From Curvibacter sp. AEP1-3 (GTDB lineage Bacteria > Pseudomonadota > Gammaproteobacteria > Burkholderiales > Burkholderiaceae_C), in the NCBI RefSeq assembly GCF_002163715.1, contig NZ_CP015698.1, forward strand, positions 3,202,201 through 3,266,200: DNA of 64,000 bases, read 5' to 3'. Positions 27,814 to 38,155 of the stretch are shown here, piece after piece; within the stretch, counting starts at the first letter, position 1; each line of letters starts with the position of its first letter. The position numbers were made by a program, and so were the translations under genes. The notes beneath the pieces were generated by a model. The model was not told where the DNA came from, did not search any database, and saw only the letters and a program-made list of their open reading frames with translations.

Positions 27814-29007
27814 ATGAAACTGATAGAGCCCATTGTTGCCAACACCCCCGAAATTGCGGCCCTGCGCAAAGATATCCATGCCCACCCGGAGCTGTGCTTT
27901 CAGGAAGTACGCACGGCGGATGTGGTGGCCGCAAAGCTGAAGGAGTGGGGCATTCCCATCCACCGCGGCATGGGCACCACCGGGGTTGTAGGCATTGTGA
28001 AGGCCGGTACCTCCAGCCGCGCACTGGCCTTGCGCGCCGACATGGACGCCCTGCCCATGCAAGAGTTCAACACCTTTGCCCACGCCAGCAAACATGCCGG
28101 CAAGATGCACGCCTGCGGGCACGATGGCCACACCGCCATGCTGCTGGCTGCGGCCCAGCACTTTGCCAAGCACCGCAACTTTGACGGTACGGTGTACCTG
28201 GTTTTCCAGCCCGCGGAAGAGGGCGGTGGTGGCGCCCGCGAAATGATCAAGGACGGCTTGTTCGAGCAGTTTCCGGTGGAGGCAGTGTTCGGCATGCACA
28301 ACTGGCCGGGCATGGCAGCGGGCACGTTCGCAGCCAGCGCGGGCCCGGTGATGGCCTCCAGCAACGAATTCAAGATCACCATCCGCGGCAAGGGCGGCCA
28401 TGCGGCCATCCCGCACAACGCCATTGACCCGGTGGTGGTAGCTTGCCAACTGGTGCAGGGCTTTCAGACCATCATCAGCCGCAATGTGAAACCGATCGAT
28501 GCGGGTGTGATCTCGGTCACCATGATCAACGCCGGGGAAGCCACCAACGTGATCCCTGACCGCTGCGAGTTGCAGGGCACGGTGCGTACGTTCTCCATCG
28601 AAGTGTTGGACCTGATTGAGCGTCGCATGCGCGAGATGAGCGAGAGCCTGTGTGCCGCATTCAACACCCGCGTGGAATTTGAGTTTGTGCGCAACTACCC
28701 GCCCACCATCAACGCGCCCAAGGAGGCGGCGTTTGCTGCGAAGGTGATGGAAAGCATTGTGGGCGCCGACAAGGTGTTCACCCAGGAGCCCACCATGGGC
28801 GCCGAAGACTTCTCGTTCATGCTGCAAGCCAAACCCGGCTGCTACGCCTTTATCGGTAACGGAGATGGTGACCACCGTACCCTGGGCCATGGCGCCGGCC
28901 CTTGCACTTTGCACAACCCGAGCTATGACTTCAATGACGAGCTGCTGCCCTTGGGCGCCACCTTTTGGGTGCGTTTGGCAGAAGAATGGCTCGCGTCTGA
29001 CATCTGA
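27814..29007 (+). CDS. M20-family amidohydrolase (hippurate hydrolase/aminoacylase type)
   Basis: 397 residues from the ATG at 27814, with GGAGGA nine bases upstream. Metal-site motifs of the M20D family: ALRADMDALPM, HACGHDGHTAMLL, QPAEEGGGGAREMI, and MGAEDFSFML at the end. The dimerisation domain insert (ASSNEFKITIRGKGGHAAIPH) is normal. Predicted cytosolic hydrolase of N-acyl or N-aroyl amino acids. With aromatic catabolism nearby, hippurate-like substrates are plausible but unproven. An unknown gene follows after 40 bases. Confidence 0.88.
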   Translation: MKLIEPIVANTPEIAALRKDIHAHPELCFQEVRTADVVAAKLKEWGIPIHRGMGTTGVVGIVKAGTSSRALALRADMDALPMQEFNTFAHASKHAGKMHACGHDGHTAMLLAAAQHFAKHRNFDGTVYLVFQPAEEGGGGAREMIKDGLFEQFPVEAVFGMHNWPGMAAGTFAASAGPVMASSNEFKITIRGKGGHAAIPHNAIDPVVVACQLVQGFQTIISRNVKPIDAGVISVTMINAGEATNVIPDRCELQGTVRTFSIEVLDLIERRMREMSESLCAAFNTRVEFEFVRNYPPTINAPKEAAFAAKVMESIVGADKVFTQEPTMGAEDFSFMLQAKPGCYAFIGNGDGDHRTLGHGAGPCTLHNPSYDFNDELLPLGATFWVRLAEEWLASDI

Positions 29008-29047
29008 AATCGCTATCATGATTTACAAGATGTAACAGGGGGTAGCC

Positions 29048-29656
29048 ATGACACAGTGGAGCGAAATCAACCCGCGTGAACGGTCCGGCGGATTGCAGGC
29101 GGCCGTGCGCCGGCAGTCGCGGCCGGGCGAATACCGCTACACCTTTGTGCATGATGAACTCGAGATTGACGACCCGGCCCTCGACGCCAGTGGCCGCTTT
29201 TTCGCATCTCCCCGTGACTATGGCTTTGTCATCCGCGGCTTTGACGGTGGCAAAACCGCATGGGCCCGCGACTTTGCCAACGGCACCATGCTGGTCGTGA
29301 ACCCGGATGCGCAGTCCCATGTGCTGTCGCCCAAGGGCCGTGCACGCATTCTGTTTATCGGCCAGGATGGCGCGGTACTGCAAGATACAGGTGCTGTCGG
29401 ACGGCCGGAGCAGCGCGTGCCAGAACTGGCTACCGTGCGCCTGACCCTGACGGCGACCGTGGATTTGAATGGTTTGTCCCAGGAGGCGGCCCGGGCGCAA
29501 TTGATGCGCTTGGTAGACCGTGCGGTGCTCTCTGCCCAGAGTGCGCCGGGTGACGGAGTGCGGGTGCTGGACCACGCCTTCGACTCCGCTGCCGTGGTGT
29601 CCGGCGAGACGCCCGGAACCAGTAATACCGACTTTTCCCAGCTGTTGGATCTATAG
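29048..29656 (+). CDS. Hypothetical protein, 202 aa
   Basis: No recognised family. A soluble protein without signal peptide or membrane span, with no cysteine. Start ATG preceded by AGGGGG at suitable distance. The middle (residues 55-110) looks like alternating beta strands (YGFVIRGFDGG, ILFIGQDGAVL) and the C-terminal part is helical. It follows the M20 gene in the same direction and converges on coaX. Confidence 0.5.
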   Translation: MTQWSEINPRERSGGLQAAVRRQSRPGEYRYTFVHDELEIDDPALDASGRFFASPRDYGFVIRGFDGGKTAWARDFANGTMLVVNPDAQSHVLSPKGRARILFIGQDGAVLQDTGAVGRPEQRVPELATVRLTLTATVDLNGLSQEAARAQLMRLVDRAVLSAQSAPGDGVRVLDHAFDSAAVVSGETPGTSNTDFSQLLDL

Positions 29657-29671
29657 CGCCTGCGGGGCCCT

Positions 29672-30451
29672 TCAGGCCGCTTGGGCCACCGGAAAGCGGA
29701 CCTTGGCCATTTGCAGCAGGCCATCAAAAATCAGGTTGTCCACCAGCTCGAAAGGGCGGGTCATGCTGGGTGCCATTTTCCAGCCTGCTCCACCGGTCAT
29801 GATGCAGGCGGGCTCAGCACCGCAGTGGGCGCTCACATGTTGCACCATGCGCTCTACGGCACCGGCGATGGCAAAGGTGCCGCCGCTGGTGAGTGCATCG
29901 CTGGTGTTGGTGGGGAATTCACGCACTTCGCCGGTAGGCACGTGCAGACCGGCCGTGCCGGATTCGAGGGCGCGCAACATGATGCCGTGCCCCGGCAGAA
30001 TCAGCCCGCCCAGAAACTTGCCGTCGGTGGCGATGGCCTCTACTGTTACGGCGGTGCCCACCATGACCACCACCATGGGGCGGGGCGTGCCCTGGCTCAA
30101 CATGTGGTGGTAGGCCCCGATCATGGCCACCCAACGGTCTGCCCCCAGGCGGGTCGGGTGGTCATAGCCGTTGCGCAACCCGGCTTCGCCTTCACTGGCG
30201 ACCACCCATTGCGGCACTACGTCCCACTGGTCCATTTGCTCTTGAACGCGGCGCTTGACGGCGTCACCGGCGACCACGCAACCCAAAACCTGGGCGGGAG
30301 CAGGCATGTCACGCCATGCGCCGTCTGCCAGCTTGTCGATGTTTTCCAGAAACTCCGCGCCCTGTGCCAGCAACGCAGCGCCGGGGCGGGGGGACGCATA
30401 GTGCGCCCATTTGAGGCGGGTATTGCCGATGTCCAACGCGAGAAAGGTCAT
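29672..30451 (-). CDS. coaX: Type III pantothenate kinase
   Basis: 259 residues from the ATG at 30451 ([18 protein letters not shown]); the eleven-codon longer frame is unlikely. ASKHA-fold signatures: DIGNTRLKW phosphate motif, [13 protein letters not shown] and [13 protein letters not shown], with [15 protein letters not shown] after. It phosphorylates pantothenate, the first step of coenzyme A synthesis, insensitive to CoA feedback in this family. In many relatives coaX follows birA; here birA is not adjacent. Confidence 0.92.
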   Translation of the reverse strand: MTFLALDIGNTRLKWAHYASPRPGAALLAQGAEFLENIDKLADGAWRDMPAPAQVLGCVVAGDAVKRRVQEQMDQWDVVPQWVVASEGEAGLRNGYDHPTRLGADRWVAMIGAYHHMLSQGTPRPMVVVMVGTAVTVEAIATDGKFLGGLILPGHGIMLRALESGTAGLHVPTGEVREFPTNTSDALTSGGTFAIAGAVERMVQHVSAHCGAEPACIMTGGAGWKMAPSMTRPFELVDNLIFDGLLQMAKVRFPVAQAA

Positions 30452-30585
30452 GGTGCCGGGGAGCTGTGTCTCTATGGCTCGCACTCTACCGGATTCGGCG
30501 CGCCGCCCGTCCGGATTTGCAAGCGGGCTCTAGGTACTTACCCCCATGCGGGCTGTAAGCCGCTGTCAGGCTGCTTGGTTTACAG

Positions 30586-30607
30586 TTGACGTTTACGTAA
30601 ACGTCAA
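30586..30607. promoter_or_regulatory. Perfect 22-base palindromic operator upstream of icmF
   Basis: Arms TTGACGTTTAC and GTAAACGTCAA are perfect reverse complements with no spacer, 21 bases before the icmF start. The left end TTGACG is also a good -35 element, so a bound protein would cover the promoter. The TTTACGTAAAC centre resembles sites described for regulators of branched-chain amino acid and fatty acid breakdown (for example the MerR-type LiuR), which would suit an acyl-CoA mutase, but this match is from memory. No regulator is encoded nearby. Confidence 0.7.
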
Positions 30608-30628
30608 TTAACCGTTCACTGGTGCCCT

Positions 30629-33600
30629 ATGACCGATCTGTCTGCCGACTTCAAAGCCCTGGCCAACTACCGCCCCACCCACAAGGTGCGCTTTGTCACC
30701 GCGGCCAGCCTGTTTGACGGCCACGACGCCGCCATCAACATCATGCGCCGCATCCTGCAGGGCATGGGCGCCGAAGTCATCCACCTGGGCCACAACCGCA
30801 GTGTGGACGAGGTCGTGACCGCCGCCTTGCAGGAAGACGTGCAAGGCATTGCCATCAGCTCCTACCAGGGCGGGCATGTGGAGTACTTCAAGTACATGGT
30901 GGACCTGCTCAAGGCACGTGGTGGTGCGCACATCCAGGTGTTTGGCGGCGGCGGCGGCGTGATCGTGCCGCCCGAGATTCGCGAGTTGCATGCCTATGGC
31001 GTGTCCCGCATCTACAGCCCCGAAGACGGCCAGCGCATGGGACTGCAAGGCATGATCGGCGAGATGGTGATGCGCTGCGACAAGGACATCACGGCACTGG
31101 CACCTACCGACTTGTCCGCCATCCAGGGCCACACCGAGGCCAGTTGGCGCGCACTGGCCCAGTTGCTGACCGCTATTGAGGCTTCCAAGCTGAATCCGGC
31201 TCTGGCACAGGAAATACGTGCGCAAGCAGCTACTAAAAAGATAGCAACTATCGGCATTACCGGTACTGGTGGTGCGGGCAAATCCAGCCTGACGGACGAG
31301 TTGATCCGCCGCTTGCGGCTGGACCAGAATGACGCCTTGCGCGTCGCCGTCATCTCCATCGACCCGAGCCGCCGCAAGAGCGGGGGCGCTCTGCTGGGTG
31401 ACCGCATCCGCATGAATGCCATTTCGCCTTGGCAGCAGGGAAGCCGCGTCTTCATGCGCTCGCTCGCGACCCGTGACTTCGGTTCCGAAATCAGCGCGGC
31501 CTTGCCGGATGTGATCGCTGCGTGCAAGGTGGCGGGCTTCGATTTGGTGGTGGTGGAAACCTCGGGCATCGGCCAAGGGGATGCGGCCATCGTCCCGCAT
31601 GTGGATGTGCCGCTGTACGTGATGACGCCTGAGTTCGGCGCTGCCAGCCAGCTCGAGAAAATCGATATGCTCGATTTCGCAGAGTTCGTGGCCATCAACA
31701 AATTCGACCGCAAAGGTGCCAGCGATGCACTGCGCGACGTGGCCAAGCAGGTTCAGCGCAATAAGGAAGCCTGGAACACGCCCACCGAGCAGATGCCGGT
31801 GTTCGGCACCATGGCCGCGCGCTTCAATGACGATGGCGTCACCGCCCTGTACCAGGCCCTGTTGCCGCGTCTCAAGGCACTGGGCGTGCCACTGCAGGAA
31901 GGTAGCTTGCCGCGCGTGAACGTACGCCACAGCTCTAACCAGACGCCGGTGGTGCCCGCAGCGCGCACCCGCTACCTGGCCGAGATCAGCGACACCGTGC
32001 GCGGCTATAAAAAACGCGCCAAAGAGCAAGCCCGTCTCGCGCGCGAAATCCAGCAACTGCGTGAGTCCGGCCGCATGTTGCGCGAAGCCAATCCCGACAA
32101 GGTGAATGCGGTCACCGCGGTCACCCAACTGGCCGCTGAACGCGAAGAGCGCATGGGTGCCGCAGAGCGCAAGCTGCTGGCCCAGTGGCCCGAGATGCAA
32201 AAGGCCTATGCGGGTGACGAGTACGTGGTGAAGATTCGCGACAAGGAAATCCGCACCGCACTCACCACAAAGTCCCTCAGCGGCACCACCATCCGCAAAG
32301 TGGCCTTGCCGCAGTACGAGGACCATGGCGAAATTCTCAAGTGGCTGATGCTGGACAACGTGCCCGGCAGCTACCCCTACACCGCAGGCACCTTTGCCTT
32401 CAAGCGCGAGGGCGAGGACCCGACCCGCATGTTCGCGGGCGAGGGCGATGCCTTCCGCACCAACACCCGCTTCAAGCTGCTGTCCAGCGGCATGGCGGCC
32501 AAGCGCCTCTCTACCGCTTTCGACTCGGTCACGCTCTACGGCAACGACCCTGACCCGCGCCCGGACATTTATGGCAAGGTGGGTAACAGCGGCGTGAGCA
32601 TTGCCACGCTGGACGACATGAAAGTGCTCTACAGCGGGTTTGACTTGTGCAGCCCGAGCACCAGTGTCTCCATGACGATCAATGGCCCGGCTCCAAGCAT
32701 CCTGGCCATGTTCATGAACACGGCTATCGACCAGAACATTGACAAATTCAAGGCGGACAACGGGCGCGAGCCTACCGACACCGAAGTCGCCAAGATCAAG
32801 GAATGGGTGCTGGCCAATGTGCGCGGCACCGTGCAAGCCGACATTTTGAAAGAAGACCAGGGCCAGAACACCTGCATCTTCAGCACCGAGTTCTCGCTCA
32901 AGGTGATGGGTGATATTGCCGAGTACTTTGTGCACCACGACGTGCGCAACTTCTACAGCGTGTCCATCAGCGGCTACCACATTGCCGAGGCGGGGGCCAA
33001 CCCCATCAGCCAGTTGGCGTTCACGTTGTCCAACGGCTTCACCTTTGTGGAGGCGTATCTGGCGCGTGGCATGCACATTGACGACTTCGCGCCCAACCTG
33101 AGCTTCTTCTTCAGCAACGGCATGGACCCCGAGTACACGGTGATGGGCCGCGTGGCGCGCCGCATCTGGGCGGTGGCCATGAAAGAAAAATACGGCGCCA
33201 ACGAACGCAGCCAGAAGCTCAAGTACCACATCCAAACCAGTGGCCGCAGCTTGCACGCGCAGGAAATCCAGTTCAACGACATCCGCACCACGCTGCAGGC
33301 CTTGATCGCGATTTACGACAACTGCAACAGCCTGCACACCAACGCGTTTGACGAAGCCATCACCACGCCCACCGAAGACTCGGTGCGCCGCGCTATGGCC
33401 ATCCAGCTCATCATCAACCGCGAGTGTGGCCTGGCCAAGAACGAGAACCCCAACCAGGGCGCCTTCATCATTGAAGAGCTGACCGAGCTGGTGGAAGAGG
33501 CGGTACTCAAAGAGTTTGAAGCGATTGCCGACCGCGGCGGCGTGTTGGGTGCGATGGAAACCGGCTACCAGCGCGGCAAGATTCAAGACGAATCGATGCA

Positions 33601-33922
33601 CTACGAGATGCTCAAGCACACCGGCGAGTTGCCCATCATCGGTGTGAACACCTTCCGCAACCCGCATGGCGATGCCGTGCTGGACAAGCTGGAACTGGCC
33701 CGCAGTACCGACGACGAAAAGCAAAACCAGCTCAAACGTCTGGCCGACTTCCACACCTTGCACGCTGCAGAGTCCCCCACCATGCTCAAGAAGTTGCAGC
33801 AAGCCGTTATTGACAATCAGAACGTGTTTGAGGTGTTGATGGACGCGGTGCGGGTGTGCTCGCTAGGCCAGATCACGAGTGCGCTTTTCGAGGTGGGCGG
33901 GCAGTACCGGCGGAATATGTAG
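30629..33922 (+). CDS. icmF: Fused isobutyryl-CoA mutase with G-protein chaperone
   Basis: 1,097 residues with the full IcmF order. An N-terminal cobalamin domain with DGHDAAI (H32 is the lower cobalt ligand) covers about 1-150. A MeaB-like GTPase has Walker A GTGGAGKS at 212-219 and covers about 200-470. The mutase barrel covers about 560-1,097 ([33 protein letters not shown]). It interconverts isobutyryl- and n-butyryl-CoA using adenosylcobalamin; some fused mutases instead act on pivalyl- or isovaleryl-CoA, and I did not assign specificity residues. Odd feature: codons 193-206, the linker just before the GTPase, are a dispersed repeat copy. A perfect palindrome precedes the gene. Confidence 0.92.
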   Translation: MTDLSADFKALANYRPTHKVRFVTAASLFDGHDAAINIMRRILQGMGAEVIHLGHNRSVDEVVTAALQEDVQGIAISSYQGGHVEYFKYMVDLLKARGGAHIQVFGGGGGVIVPPEIRELHAYGVSRIYSPEDGQRMGLQGMIGEMVMRCDKDITALAPTDLSAIQGHTEASWRALAQLLTAIEASKLNPALAQEIRAQAATKKIATIGITGTGGAGKSSLTDELIRRLRLDQNDALRVAVISIDPSRRKSGGALLGDRIRMNAISPWQQGSRVFMRSLATRDFGSEISAALPDVIAACKVAGFDLVVVETSGIGQGDAAIVPHVDVPLYVMTPEFGAASQLEKIDMLDFAEFVAINKFDRKGASDALRDVAKQVQRNKEAWNTPTEQMPVFGTMAARFNDDGVTALYQALLPRLKALGVPLQEGSLPRVNVRHSSNQTPVVPAARTRYLAEISDTVRGYKKRAKEQARLAREIQQLRESGRMLREANPDKVNAVTAVTQLAAEREERMGAAERKLLAQWPEMQKAYAGDEYVVKIRDKEIRTALTTKSLSGTTIRKVALPQYEDHGEILKWLMLDNVPGSYPYTAGTFAFKREGEDPTRMFAGEGDAFRTNTRFKLLSSGMAAKRLSTAFDSVTLYGNDPDPRPDIYGKVGNSGVSIATLDDMKVLYSGFDLCSPSTSVSMTINGPAPSILAMFMNTAIDQNIDKFKADNGREPTDTEVAKIKEWVLANVRGTVQADILKEDQGQNTCIFSTEFSLKVMGDIAEYFVHHDVRNFYSVSISGYHIAEAGANPISQLAFTLSNGFTFVEAYLARGMHIDDFAPNLSFFFSNGMDPEYTVMGRVARRIWAVAMKEKYGANERSQKLKYHIQTSGRSLHAQEIQFNDIRTTLQALIAIYDNCNSLHTNAFDEAITTPTEDSVRRAMAIQLIINRECGLAKNENPNQGAFIIEELTELVEEAVLKEFEAIADRGGVLGAMETGYQRGKIQDESMHYEMLKHTGELPIIGVNTFRNPHGDAVLDKLELARSTDDEKQNQLKRLADFHTLHAAESPTMLKKLQQAVIDNQNVFEVLMDAVRVCSLGQITSALFEVGGQYRRNM
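31204..31247 (-). repeat. Dispersed repeat embedded in the icmF interdomain linker
   Basis: Read on the minus strand, TTGCTATCTTTTTAGTAGCT then GCTTGCGCAC differs at about one of 30 positions from the intergenic copy at 48265. In the icmF frame it encodes [12 protein letters not shown], directly before the first strand of the GTPase domain. Near identity with intergenic copies suggests a recent insertion tolerated because it falls in a linker. Confidence 0.75.
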
Positions 33923-34039
33923 TGCGTGGTTTCTAAGGCGCGCACCCTATTGGGGCGCGTCTGGTGCGTTTATTGCTAGCGTGTTGGTAAGCCGTTGGAG
34001 CCCGCGTGGGCGGGTGGCTCTGAAGATCGGGCCTTACAC

Positions 34040-37000
34040 ATGCTGTCAAAAATTCCCTTGTGGTTGGGGCGCCTGAGTGTCGGGCGCAAACTCACGCTCA
34101 TTTATCTGCTGGATTTGACTGCGGTCATTTATGTGTCCGGCATCCTGATCCACGAAAAATACCTCGCGATTGACTTCGCCCGCAAAGAAATCGTGGGTGC
34201 CAGCTACACCGAGGCGGTGCGTCACAACGTGATGGACGCGATTTTGTTGCCCGCGGACCGCCCCGGCGTGGCAACCTTGCCGGAGTTCGACAAAGCCCGG
34301 GCCGCTTATGACGCGGAACTCAATACCGCAGCTGCGTCCCAGCGCTTGCATGACCTGCTGGTCGAGTCCCGCACCGATGCGGAACATGCCCGCATGCTGG
34401 GGCAGGCGCGTGACCTGCTCACCATCGTGGGCAACCAGTCCAACCTGATTCTGGATCCGGACCTCGACAGTTATTACGTCATGTCCCTGACCCTGCTTCG
34501 CTTGCCCGAGCTCTTGCAGGTGCTCCTGGACACCCACAACTTCATGGCGAACTGGGGCTTGCGGGTGCCGGGCTTCAATCCCAACGCGCAATTGCTCACC
34601 CTCTTGGGCCGGCTGGATGCGGTCCAACAAGGGCTGGAGTCTGACTATGAGCAAACCTGGCTGGCCGGCTCGCCGGAGCTGCGTGCAGCCCTCGGGCCGG
34701 CACGCGAAGCCTTGCGCAAATCACTCAGCCAATTTGCGCGTGCGGTGCATGAAGTCAACAGTGCCAGCATGTCGAGCGAACAGGCAGCGCGTCTGGATGC
34801 GAGTTACCGGGCCGCACTCCAGGACTTGTCAGAGAGCTGGCGCGTGGGTATTGCGCAGCTCCACATCCTGTTGCAGACCCGTGTGGACCAGCTTTTCAAA
34901 CGCATGTGGCTACACCTCGGTACGGCACTGCTGTTACTGGGCTGCATTTTGAGCCTGGTGTATCTGGTGGCCAGCCAGATTGCCAAACCCCTGCAAGGCT
35001 TGGCCCGTGTGGCCCACGATGTGCGCCGCAAGGCCGACTACAGCCTGCGCGCCGAGTGGCACAGCCGGGATGAAATCGGTCAGCTGTTTGCCGCTTTCAA
35101 CGGCATGTTGGAGCAACTGGACCGCGACCGGCTGGTGCAGCAGGAGCTGGCCGCCAGCGCCCGCGCTGCGGAAGCCCAGCGCGAATTGGTGGAGGCCTTC
35201 CCCATTCCCATGGTGGTGACTTCGGTGCCGGACCACGAAGTGCTGCACGTCAATACGCCCGCCCGCCCATGGCTCAACGGTCGCACCGACGACCCCTGGC
35301 GCCATGGGCTCGAGCCCGGTGTGCGCGGGCGCTTTTTTCAGCGTCTGGCGGACTTTGATGCGCTGGACGAATTCGAGGTGCGCTGGCACGGCGGCACCAC
35401 GCCCTCCTGGGCGGTTCTGTCTGCCCGTCGTCTGAACTTCCAGGGGCGCGACGCCGTGCTCACCGCGTTCACCCCCATCAACAAACTCAAGGTGATGGAG
35501 CAGCGGCTGGAGCTGTGGGCCAAGGTGTTTGAGGCGTCCAGCGAAAGCATCATCATCATGGACGAGGCCCGCAAAATCATCAGCGTGAACCAGGCTTTCT
35601 GCCGCAGCACCGGTTACGACTTTTACGAGGCGCTCGGGCAGGACCTGAGCTTTGTGATGAACACCCCGCAAGACACCGTGTGGGCCGACCTCGAAGACCA
35701 GAACGACTGGCAAGGTGAGGTGCATTTCCGCAAACAGAACGGCGACACCTACCCCGCATGGCTGATGGTCTCCTCCGTGCACAAGAGTGCGACCAGCGGC
35801 GAGGTGGTGAACTACATTGGCATTTCCATTGACATTACCGACAGTAAAGCCAAGGAGGAACGTATCCGCTTCCTGGCCCAGCACGATGTGCTGACTGAGT
35901 TGCCCAACCGTGCCTTGTGCCAGCAGCGTCTGGGTGAGGCGATTGCCAGTGCACGCCACACCGGCGAGAAGGTGGCGGTGCTGTTCATCGACCTGGACCG
36001 ATTCAAGCTCATCAACGACACCCTGGGCCACCACATCGGCGATGGCTTGCTGCGCACCGTGGCGCGCCGCCTCAGCAGCGCGGTGCGTTCAGACGATACG
36101 GTCAGCCGCCTGGGTGGGGACGAATTCGTCATCATCCTGCGCCATGTGACCGACCTGCCGGAGCTGACCGCCATGGTCAACGACCGCCTGATTCCGACCA
36201 TCCGCCAGACCGCCACAGTGGATGGCCATGTGCTCACCGTGTCCTGCAGTGTGGGCGTGGCGCTTTACCCCGAGGATGCAACGGACCAGGACGAGCTGAT
36301 GCGCCGCGCCGACGCGGCCATGTATGAGGCCAAATCCGCCGGGCGTGATACGGCCCGCTTTTTCTCACCCGAGACCGACCAGCGCGTGCTTGCCCGTCAG
36401 TCCATGGAGACGCAGTTGCGCCAGGCGCTGGCCAATGAAGAGTTCAGCCTGCATTACCAACCGCGGCTGAACGCCCGCACGCGCAAGGTGCAGGGTGCCG
36501 AGGCCCTGCTGCGCTGGAAAAACCCGCTGCTGGGGCAGGTGCCTCCGGGTGAGTTCATCCACGTAGCCGAAGAAAGCGGTTTGATCAAACCCATAGGCGC
36601 CTGGGTGCTGCGCGAGGCCTGCCGAAACTGGATGGCGATGGAAGAGCAAGGCATCTGCAAGGGGCTGGAGCTGTCGGTCAACCTGTCTGTCGCGCAGCTG
36701 GCCGACCCCGAGCTGGTGGACCAGCTCAGCGCTGTGCTGCGCGATACCCGCATGCCACCCGCACAACTCGAACTCGAGCTCACTGAATCCCACCTGATGG
36801 ACAACCCGGTGGCCGCCCAGCAGCAGGTGGCGGCCCTCAAGGCGCTGGGTGTGAAGGTGGCGATTGATGACTTCGGCACCGGCTACTCCAGCCTGGCCTA
36901 CCTCAAGCGTTTCGACATCGACAAGCTCAAGGTGGACCAGTCCTTTGTGCTGGGTATGCTGGAAGACAGTGCCGATGCCGCTATCGTGCATGCGGTGATT

Positions 37001-37201
37001 GCGCTGGGCCATACGTTGGGCCTGAAGGTGGTGGCGGAAGGGGTAGAGAACTTGCCTACCGCCCAGACACTGACCGCGCTGGGCTGCGACGAGCTGCAGG
37101 GCTACTGCTTCAGCCGCCCGATCCCTTTGGCCGAGTGGGTGAGCTACCTGCGCAGCCACGCCTTGCGCGAGGATCGTCGCCGGCCGCCGATCGCAGGCTA
37201 G
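34040..37201 (+). CDS. Membrane GGDEF-EAL protein with HAMP and PAS domains
   Basis: 1,053 residues from the ATG at 34040 (MLSKIPLWLG). Membrane span near 15-40, a helical periplasmic sensor to about 285, a second span near 288-312, HAMP (about 305-365), two PAS-like regions (about 385-485 and 495-620), GGDEF with intact RLGGDEF near 692 and an RSDD inhibitory site five residues before it, then EAL with GAEALLRW near 820 and conserved DDFGTGYSS. Both catalytic signatures look intact, so it may both make and degrade cyclic di-GMP. A weak upstream in-frame start at 33995 is less likely. Confidence 0.88.
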   Translation: MLSKIPLWLGRLSVGRKLTLIYLLDLTAVIYVSGILIHEKYLAIDFARKEIVGASYTEAVRHNVMDAILLPADRPGVATLPEFDKARAAYDAELNTAAASQRLHDLLVESRTDAEHARMLGQARDLLTIVGNQSNLILDPDLDSYYVMSLTLLRLPELLQVLLDTHNFMANWGLRVPGFNPNAQLLTLLGRLDAVQQGLESDYEQTWLAGSPELRAALGPAREALRKSLSQFARAVHEVNSASMSSEQAARLDASYRAALQDLSESWRVGIAQLHILLQTRVDQLFKRMWLHLGTALLLLGCILSLVYLVASQIAKPLQGLARVAHDVRRKADYSLRAEWHSRDEIGQLFAAFNGMLEQLDRDRLVQQELAASARAAEAQRELVEAFPIPMVVTSVPDHEVLHVNTPARPWLNGRTDDPWRHGLEPGVRGRFFQRLADFDALDEFEVRWHGGTTPSWAVLSARRLNFQGRDAVLTAFTPINKLKVMEQRLELWAKVFEASSESIIIMDEARKIISVNQAFCRSTGYDFYEALGQDLSFVMNTPQDTVWADLEDQNDWQGEVHFRKQNGDTYPAWLMVSSVHKSATSGEVVNYIGISIDITDSKAKEERIRFLAQHDVLTELPNRALCQQRLGEAIASARHTGEKVAVLFIDLDRFKLINDTLGHHIGDGLLRTVARRLSSAVRSDDTVSRLGGDEFVIILRHVTDLPELTAMVNDRLIPTIRQTATVDGHVLTVSCSVGVALYPEDATDQDELMRRADAAMYEAKSAGRDTARFFSPETDQRVLARQSMETQLRQALANEEFSLHYQPRLNARTRKVQGAEALLRWKNPLLGQVPPGEFIHVAEESGLIKPIGAWVLREACRNWMAMEEQGICKGLELSVNLSVAQLADPELVDQLSAVLRDTRMPPAQLELELTESHLMDNPVAAQQQVAALKALGVKVAIDDFGTGYSSLAYLKRFDIDKLKVDQSFVLGMLEDSADAAIVHAVIALGHTLGLKVVAEGVENLPTAQTLTALGCDELQGYCFSRPIPLAEWVSYLRSHALREDRRRPPIAG

Positions 37202-37202
37202 C

Positions 37203-37255
37203 TTGCTATTGTTTCAGGAGCTGCTCGCGCACATTCGATGGGCGCCAGAGGCCGA
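37203..37255 (+). repeat. Dispersed repeat, copy 3
   Basis: TTGCTATTGTTTCAGGAGCT followed by GCTCGCGCACATTCGATGGG and CGCCAGAGGCC. It matches the family and lies between the convergent ends of the GGDEF-EAL gene and the esterase gene. Confidence 0.78.
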
Positions 37256-37276
37256 TTTGGCTTCAAAGTCGGCGGT

Positions 37277-38140
37277 TCAGGCGGTCAGCTTCTGGTGCAG
37301 CCAGCGGCACACCGGGCTGTTAGCGTCTTCCAGCCCGTGGATCACGGTGAAGTGGTCGGCACCATCAATGGCGCTCAGTTCCACCGGGTTGCCCAATGCG
37401 ACTGCCGCATCCCGGTAGCCGGTGGACTGGCGGGCGAATTCGCCCGACTCTTGGCCGCCCCAGACCACCCAGGTAGGCGTAGGGCAGGCGCGCAAATTGG
37501 GCGTGGGAGACTGGCGGCGGATGACGCCGTCGTCCAGCTGGATCATGGGTTGCAGGTAGCTGTAGCGCAGGGGTTCCAATTCGTAGAGGCCGCTGAACAG
37601 CAGGCCCGCCTTGAGCGGGTCGCGCGGCAGGCCGTAGTCGGTGTCCCACGCGGTTTGCAGGCACATGGCACCCAGGTGGCCGCCGGCGGAGTGTCCGCCC
37701 ACGCCCACGCGGCTCGGGTCGCCGCCGTAGTGCTGGATGTTGCGTAGCGTCCAGGCCACGGCTGCGCGGCACTGGCGGGTGATTTCGTCAATCGTGACAA
37801 ACGGCGCCAAAGCGTAGTTCACTACCACGGTGGTGATACCGCTGGCGTGCAGGCCCAAGGCGACGCCATGAAAGTCTTTGCTCTGGAAGGCGCGCCAGTA
37901 GCCGCCGTGGATGAACACGAAGACTGGCGCGTTGGGCACGTCCGCCGGAAAGATGTCCAGCGTCTCATGCACCGTGGGGCCGAAGGGGATGCCGGCATGG
38001 TGCTTGAGGGTGCTGCGAGCCTTGTCGGCTTGTGCGGCAAAGTGCTTGCCGGGCGCGGTCGGGTCGGGCAGCGCGATGGAGGGGTTGTACTGCGCGTCAA
38101 TTTGCGCCTGAGTGTCAAAGTCGCGGTAGAGCTTGGGCAT
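37277..38140 (-). CDS. Alpha/beta hydrolase, esterase/arylformamidase-like (HSL type)
   Basis: 287 residues. Oxyanion motif HGGYWR near 95 and nucleophile elbow GGHSAGGH near 170 place it with hormone-sensitive-lipase-like esterases, near bacterial kynurenine formamidase-like enzymes. The late Asp and His can be placed in GADHFTV (His) and the preceding strand. Last gene of the second Liv-type operon, 15 bases after livF, so it may hydrolyse the imported compound (an ester or amide). Cytosolic, no signal peptide. Confidence 0.82.
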   Translation of the reverse strand: MPKLYRDFDTQAQIDAQYNPSIALPDPTAPGKHFAAQADKARSTLKHHAGIPFGPTVHETLDIFPADVPNAPVFVFIHGGYWRAFQSKDFHGVALGLHASGITTVVVNYALAPFVTIDEITRQCRAAVAWTLRNIQHYGGDPSRVGVGGHSAGGHLGAMCLQTAWDTDYGLPRDPLKAGLLFSGLYELEPLRYSYLQPMIQLDDGVIRRQSPTPNLRACPTPTWVVWGGQESGEFARQSTGYRDAAVALGNPVELSAIDGADHFTVIHGLEDANSPVCRWLHQKLTA

Positions 38141-38155
38141 GGGTTGTCCTTGAAA

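Noticed and set aside
30608..33802. 1,064-codon open frame antisense to icmF
   Set aside because: It mirrors the codon structure of icmF in a high-GC gene, is rich in His, Val and Gly without any domain, and has no ribosome binding site.
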